A stretch of DNA of 7,596 nt from Candidatus Krumholzibacteriia bacterium (GTDB lineage Bacteria; Krumholzibacteriota; Krumholzibacteriia; LZORAL124-64-63), in assembly GCA_014859985.1 (NCBI GenBank), contig JACZKN010000002.1:1-7596 (forward strand), read 5' to 3'. Made by a program: the position numbers and the translations under genes. This document shows positions 7,364 through 7,596 of this stretch, piece by piece. Position 1 is the stretch's first letter. Each line of letters begins with the position of its first letter. The notes under the pieces are model-generated. The model worked only from the letters and a program-made list of their open reading frames with translations. It searched no databases and was not told the origin of the DNA.

Positions 7364-7369
7364 CGGGGC

Positions 7370-7596
7370 ATGATCACCACCTGCACCGTCTGTCAGGCCC
7401 GATACCAGCTGGAGGACGACAAGGTCCCGCGCCGCGTGATCCGCGTGCGCTGCCCCGCCTGCAGCGGCGTCTTCTCCCTGGACGGCACCCGGATCGCGCA
7501 GCCGCCGGTCGCGGCCGCTTTGCCGTCACCCGCACGGATCGAGGGCCTGGAGTCCGGCTTCCCGGCGCCGCAGCCGCCGATCGCCCGGGCCGAACG
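7370..7596 (+). CDS. MJ0042-type zinc-ribbon protein (3' partial)
   Basis: Only the first 75 residues are visible; the frame is open at the right edge. The N-terminus MITTCTVCQARYQLEDDKVP followed by VIRVRCPACSGVFSLDG matches the MJ0042 zinc-ribbon pattern: CxxC at Cys5/Cys8, an aromatic 'YxLxDDKVP' stretch, then RCPxC at Cys28/Cys31 and a hydrophobic VF. The four Cys should bind one zinc ion. From residue ~40 the chain turns Pro/Ala-rich (IAQPPVAAALPSPAR), as expected for a disordered linker. In many bacteria this domain heads proteins with a later membrane segment or a TPR or regulatory domain. The C-terminal part that would decide the function here is missing. A strong ribosome-binding site and its own intergenic region suggest a transcription unit separate from the SprA-QC pair. 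Confidence 0.85.
   Translation, partial: MITTCTVCQARYQLEDDKVPRRVIRVRCPACSGVFSLDGTRIAQPPVAAALPSPARIEGLESGFPAPQPPIARAE

Larger units (their letters stand above)
7196..7369. other. intergenic region with GC-rich inverted repeats
   Basis: This 174-base gap separates the QC-like gene from the zinc-ribbon gene. No convincing small gene was found on either strand. It is less codon-like than its neighbours and contains two symmetric elements, at 7286-7304 and 7318-7329. No T-tract follows either of them, so a classical intrinsic terminator is not evident. No clear -35/-10 promoter pair is visible. A promoter for the downstream gene is expected here but cannot be placed. Confidence 0.6.

Noticed and set aside
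7192..7386. A 64-codon minus-strand frame across the intergenic region
   Set aside because: It overlaps the zinc-ribbon start and its ribosome-binding site on the opposite strand. It has no recognisable motif and an Arg-rich composition, so chance is the simplest explanation.

Overview
This window comes from a very GC-rich bacterial genome. Third codon positions of the real genes are almost all G or C. It holds one very large gene, one medium gene translationally coupled to it, and the start of a third gene, all on the + strand. The large gene encodes a SprA-type protein, the giant outer-membrane translocon of the type IX secretion system (T9SS), best known from Bacteroidota. Its GC content and divergence do not fit a typical Bacteroidota genome. 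A high-GC member of the wider FCB group (for example Gemmatimonadota, or candidate phyla such as Eisenbacteria or Krumholzibacteriota) is my inference; no rRNA or other taxonomic marker is present.

Layout: bases 1-6264 are an open frame running in from the left edge. From about base 70-100 onward it reads as SprA and ends with the C-terminal Phe typical of outer-membrane beta-barrels. The first ~70 bases do not fit: codon usage there favours the minus strand, suggesting an inverted or chimeric contig end. Bases 6254-7195 encode an exported M28-family zinc enzyme with the sequence hallmarks of glutaminyl-peptide cyclotransferase (glutaminyl cyclase, QC). It starts at a TTG inside the end of the SprA gene, behind a GGAGG ribosome-binding site. 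Bases 7196-7369 are non-coding, with a 6-bp-stem inverted repeat and a 12-bp GC palindrome. At 7370 a new gene starts with an MJ0042-type zinc ribbon and runs off the right edge.

The most informative signal is the coupling of SprA with a QC-like enzyme. SprA moves folded cargo across the outer membrane. QC converts N-terminal Gln of periplasmic proteins, exposed after signal-peptide cleavage, to pyroglutamate. A shared operon would fit a joint role in maturing and exporting envelope proteins. I found no CRISPR array, mobile element, tRNA or rRNA gene.
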